Source of the DNA: Symbiodinium natans
Taxonomy: Eukaryota > Sar > Dinophyceae > Suessiales > Symbiodiniaceae
Assembly (NCBI GenBank): GCA_905221605.1
Contig: CAJNDS010002423.1
Location: 217,501-281,500, forward strand
Length of the DNA stretch: 64,000 nucleotides
Reading direction: 5' to 3'
Shown: positions 56,401 through 62,400 of the stretch, in pieces
Layout: each line of letters starts with the position of its first letter
Position numbering within the stretch: the first letter of the stretch is position 1
The notes under the pieces: model-generated
Told to the model about the DNA's origin: nothing
What the model saw: only the letters and a program-made list of their open reading frames with translations
Databases searched by the model: none
Translations under genes and position numbers: made by a program

Positions 56401-59400
56401 CTGTAGTGCGTGCCCACAAGGGGGCCATACTGGCCACACTTAGGGGACTTGGGGAGACCTTTGGATAGATTGTATTCTCATCCCGTCTAGGGTTTAGGAG
56501 GGTCCTATGTAGGAAATTTTCGGAAGGAAGTTACGTGGTCCCTTAATACAGTATGGTCCCTTACCTTCTTTAGAGGGTTCTGAAGTACGGGCCCTTGAAT
56601 TTTATAGGGTACATCAGGGTATACAAGGCTTCCCCAATTGCGGGCCCAGAGTATTAGCCCTAAACCCTAAACCCCAAACCCCAAAATGGATGGGGTGTCC
56701 TCTCGAGCTGGTGGCTGTCAGGTTCTTTCGGCTTTGGGGTTAGGGTTTAGGGTTTTAGGGCTTAGGGTTAGGGCTTTGGGGGGTGCTAGGTTTGTAGGGT
56801 CAACCCTGAACCCTGAACCCTGAACCCTGAACCCTAAACCCTAAACCCTAAACCCTAAACCCTAGCATCCGAAACCCCGAAACCCCCAAGTCGGAGCAAC
56901 TCTACAGCCTGTGAGTCGCACAACTCCCATAACGCCTGCAACGCCCTAGATACACGTTGGCCCGAAGCCCTGCAAGCCCTAGGTTTGGGGTTTGGGGTTT
57001 AGGGTTTAGGGTTTAGGGTTTAGGGTTTAGGGTTTAGGGTTTAGGGTTTAAAGGAAACCCCTCCCGACCCTGGAGCCCAAGTTCTCGAGGGGAAGACTCA
57101 GAAGATCACTGTTCCGGCGGCGGACTACGTCGTGATCAACGCAGGCGGAACTTAAAACCTAAAACCCTAAACCCTAAACCCTACACCCTAAACCCTGAAC
57201 CCTAAACCCTAAACCCTAAACCCTAAACCCTAAACCCTAAACCCTAAACCCTAAACCCTAAACCCTAAACCCTAAACCCTAAACCCTAAACCCTAAACCC
57301 TAACCCGATGTTTCCGGAGTCACAGGGGCTGGCAGCCAGGGTTCAGTCAAAGACGCAACTCTGAGGGGATACATGGTCTCTTAATATGTTACCTTTAAGG
57401 GGCTCTGAGGCATGGGGCCTTGGGTTTATATCGGGCATAGAAGGGATAAAAAAATGGGTTCGCCTTCCAAGGGCCCATGCTAAGGGACCAGGTTACTACT
57501 GTACCCCAAGAAACAACCGCTTCTTGACTGCTGGGATGACCTTGTAAACCCTCAAGCCCTAAGCCCTAAACCCTAAACCGTAAACCCTAAACCCTAAACC
57601 CAGCACTGGGTTCAGTCTTCGGAAGTTCGGATACAGCCAGGAGCACCCAGCAGCTTGGGGCACTCTTATGTGAAACCTGGTGTAGTCCGAGCTGCAGGGT
57701 TTAGGGTTTAGGGTTTAGGGTTTAGGGTTCAGGGTTTAGGGTTTAGATCCTGACAGCCTTGAGCGACAATTTAACTCATCTTCAACCAAAACCCTCAGCC
57801 AGACAAACCCTATAAACCCTACTAGCCCTATAAACCCTGTAAACCCCCCTGCAAACCCCATAAACGTCACTAACCCTACTTGTAAACCCTATAGACCCTA
57901 CTAACCCTATGATCCCTATAGATTCTATAAAACCTATAAACCCTATAAACCCTGTTAACCCTATTGTCCCTATAAACTCTATAAACCCTCTAAGCCCGGA
58001 CAAATCTTGCCTGTCCCTAGTCCCAGAGGCCGTGACGTGCCAATGCGGGTTCTGCATCTTGCATGCTTGGTCGGGGTTTAGGGTTTATAGGGTTTGGGGT
58101 TTAGGGTTTAGGGTTTAGGGTTTAGGGTTAGGCTTCGAGGTTCATGGTTGAGAGGCTAGGGTTTCTTAAGAGTCTTTAGAGGGTCAACTTGGTGCCCTTT
58201 TTTTTTTTTTTTTTTTTGGGGGGGGGGTGGGTTTTGTCCATGAGCAGTTCCTAAGAGTCTGGGTCCTCTAAACCTTGAAGAGCACATGAGGAGTTCCCCC
58301 TTGGTCTCCCCATGACCCTAAACCCTAAAGCCTCTCCACAGACGCACTGTTTGTTTGTGTGTGCCCAGTCCTGCATAGTCGCGCAGGCCCTGAACGCAAG
58401 GTTTTTGCTAGGTTTCTGGCGCCTCGACCCTTTTCACCTTGAAACCCGGATCCGGGTATGTGGCGTGTGCGAAAAACTAAACCCCAAACCCCTAACCCTC
58501 AAACCCTCAACCCTTAAACCCTCAATGCGCCAAGACTGAGGTGGGTAGTTGCCTTGAACCCTAAACCCTAAACCCAAACCCTAAACCCTAGACCACCAAG
58601 GTACACGCCGGAGATGTACGCAAAGCTGGGTGCCTCCATCCACAAGCTGGACGTCAGTGATCGCGCCGGTCTTGTTGGGTCCTCAGAGAGGGTTTAGGGT
58701 TTAGGGTTTAGGGTTTAGGGTTTAGGGTTTAGGGTTCACAGGGCTTCTGAACATCAGGGTGTTGGGATGACTGGGGCTCCCTAAGGCCTCTCGCTCTCTC
58801 TCTATATATATATATATACACACACATTTACAGACTCTCAACCCTAAACCCTAAACCCTAAACCCTAAACCCTAAACCCTAAACCCTAAACCCTAAACCC
58901 TAAACCCTAAACCCTAAACCCTAAACCCTTTGTTTACACATGAGCTTCAACTCTTGTGGATGGACTTGCTCATTTGGCAGGGTATTGTTTCATTGAGGTT
59001 TCTTAGAGGTGCCCTTCTTCTCGGGGTTCCTATTTGCAAATTTAGGCGGCATGTATGGGGGTACCATCGGAGACACCTCCATAAGGATCCTAAACGCTAC
59101 ATGCATGGATCTTTCTTTTACTCCCCCCCGCCCCCCAAATCACACAACACTGCCCGAAGCCCCAAACCCTATTTTCCAATCTTCACCCTAAACCCCAAAC
59201 CTTTAAACCCTAAACCCCAAACCCCAAATCCTAAACTCCAATCCACACCCTAAACCACAAATCTTCAAACCTAACCCCAAACCCCAAACCCCAAACCCCA
59301 AACCCCCAAGGTACTCTAAACCACAAACCTCTCAACCCTAAACCCTACACTCCTATCCACACCCTAAACCCTAAAACCCTAAAACCCTAAAACCCTAAAA

Positions 59401-62400
59401 CCCTAAAACCCTAAACGCTAAACCCTAAACCCTAAACCCCTAAACCCCTAAACCCTAAACCCCTAAACCCCTAAACCCGCGCGGAGACAGGTCTTGGACT
59501 CGTTTGCCCTGGCAAAGGCCGGCAAACTGGGAGCCGACGCAGTCACCAGGCTGCTCCAGCTTTTAGGGTCTTAGGGTCTTAGGGTCTTAGGGTCTTAGGG
59601 TCTTAGGGTCTTAGGGTCTTAGGGTCTTAGGGTCTTAGGGTCTTAGGGTCTTAGGGTCTTAGGGTCTTAGGGTCTTAGGGTCTTAGGGTCTTAGGGTTTA
59701 GGGTTTAGGGTGCTTTTAGGGTTTAGGGTTTAGGGGTCTTAGGGTTTTAGAGTTTAGGGCTTCAGTGTTTTGGGTTTTAGACTTTAGGGTTTTAGTGTTT
59801 TGGTTCTAGGGGTTTAGGGTTATGGGGGGTTTGGGGTTGGGGTTTTGGTTTAGGGTTTTGGTTTTTTTTGGCCTTAGGATTGTAGAGGTTTAGGGCTTTA
59901 AGGGGCTTTCGGGTTTTAGGGTCGTAGGGTTTTTGGGTCTTGGTTTTCGTGGTTTGGCGCTTTAGGGTTATGGGGTTCCTCTGGATGCTAGAGGTTTGCT
60001 GGTTTGTGGGAGCCGTTAAACTTCCGACTTTCCTGGGTTTGGGTTTGCCAAGCACACTTTTGAGACTCTCCATGCCTCTTCCTGGGCCTCAGCAAAGGTA
60101 TTCCGCCTCATCGCATCCTTCAAGCAGGAGAAGAGCTACATCGCCACTCGGCCGGGATCTAGTTAGCTTTAAGCCCCTGTGTGTGTGTGTGTGTGTGTGT
60201 TATGACTGACAGGGTTGATAAGGGTGTTGCGGAAGACACACTGAGCCCTAAACCGCAAGAGCCCAAGGACACTTCATGAAGCCCTCAACATCTGAAGCCA
60301 GGGTGCTGTTGAGGGCTTCGTCGCAGCCTAGTTACCGCGTACGCCCAATGAATCTGAAAGCCCCTTATGAAAGGTGCATGGGGGGGGGGGGGGGGGGGGG
60401 GGGGTGATGGTCAGGTAAAGCCTGCACCCAATTCCAAAATCCGGACGGCTCGAGCAACACTTCGTCTGATGGACATTGTTATTCAGATGTTCCTGCTTTC
60501 TCGTAAGTCTAGGGGCGATCCTATAACACCGCAGACCCCAACAAAAATCCGAAATCCAAAACCCCTAAGCCCCAAACCCCAAACCTTCCAACCGTGGAGA
60601 CGAAATCAGCCGTAAAATCGCAACCATGACCCCATGCGAATCTAACAAGGTACATGCTTAGAGTTCATTGCGCCCCGAGAGTCCGACCCCCAACCCTAAA
60701 CCCGAACGCCGAGACCCCAAAGCGCAAAGTTTTAGGGTTTAGGGTTTAGGGTTAGGGTTTAGGGTTTAGGTTTAGGGTTTAGGGTTTAGGGTTAGGGTTT
60801 AGGGTTTAGGGTAGGGTTAGGGTTTAGGGATCCCCACCCTCTTGCCCCCAAAATCTTCCTGGAGCCCACGCTCGATTCCAGGTTTGGGGCGCCTTTCCCA
60901 GGTCTGCCGCCCGGCTCGATTTACTTAGGGTTAGGGTTTAGGTTAGGGTTTAGGGTTTAGGTTTAGGTGTTTAGGGTTTAGGGTTTAGTAGGTTTGGCGG
61001 GTGAGAGCTTAGGGCTTCTGGGTGAAGGATTCAAGGATGTAGGCTTACGGTTCAGGGGTTTTGAGCGGCGAGGGCGAGGGTTTAAGGATGTACAGGGCTT
61101 AGGGTTTAGGGTTTAGGGTTTAGGGTTTAGGGTTTAGGGTTCAGGGTTCAGGGTTCAGGGTTTAGGGGCGAAAAGGCGCGACTTCTGTTTCGGGGGACCT
61201 TTACCCTCTAGCCTGAACCGGAGTGCCCAGCTTGCCTCATAAAGCCCATTCCTGTGTGGCCCGAGGCCCTAAACCCCAAAACCTTGAGCCAAGGTGCCCA
61301 GTTTCTTCACAACCCTCACATCCCGAACCTCTCAGCCCCAAACCCTACCTAAACCCTAAACCCTAAACCCTAAACCCTAAACCCTAAACCCTAAACCGTC
61401 AACCCCCAACCCAAGGCCTAAGCCCGAAGCCCTACACCCCAACCTCCGAAGGACTGGCTTTGACGGCGTGCTGATGGCTGGCGTGAGCGTGCCTCGGGGA
61501 GCAGCAAGCACCCCCCCCCCCCCCAACAAGGTTTAGGGTTTAGGGTTTAGGGTTTAGGGTTTAGGGTTTAGGGTAACTCCCGAAAGCGTCTTCGGATTGG
61601 CCTTCCTGAGTAATCCCCTGCTTGTGGGTCTGTTCTGAGTTCCAGTCCCACTATGGAGCCCTCCGAGTTTTAGAGTTTAGTTTTTTGTTTGCCCGTGGGG
61701 CGGGGGGGGCTCGATCATGACAAGGTGGCTCTTTTGGAAGATCCCCTCTATGTCCCATGCCCTGTATGAACAAGCGCCAACACCCCGGCCATTCAAGCAA
61801 GTAAGGGGTGGACACGAACGCCTAAAACCCTGTAAAGCGATGGGAACACCTGAAAAGCGACACCCCTAAGTTAATGAACCGGTGGGCTATAACCTAGAGT
61901 GTTCCCGAAGCGGCACCTGCAGACATCAAGCGTTGATAACTGGCGCGAAAACCCTGTAAAGAAAGCGATGGGAACACTTGAAAAGCGACACCCCTCATGT
62001 TGCGCGCGTTAGCACCGCCAGCCGGTTTTGGCAGTGACTCGGTTTATGATACTGGGGGTGCCTTCCTGGGGTCCTTATTATAAGGGGATCCCAGTAGTTG
62101 GGGGTCTATATTCGAGGTCCCCTATTATCGTAAACCCCCCATGTGGGGGACTCAAATCCATGACCCTAGGCCCCAAACCCTAAACCCTAAACCCTAAACA
62201 CTAAACCCTAAACCCTAAACCCTAAACCTCCCCCACAAGTCACCGCGGCCGAGGATGGTGTTTACAAGGCCTTCAAGACCTTTGTGGGGACACTCATCGC
62301 TGAGGCGGCCAAGGAGGCGGTTCTGCAGGGGCTTCAGGGTTTAGGGTTTTAGGTTTAGGGTTTAGGGTTTAGGGTTTTAAAACCCCAAAGAACCCGCAAA

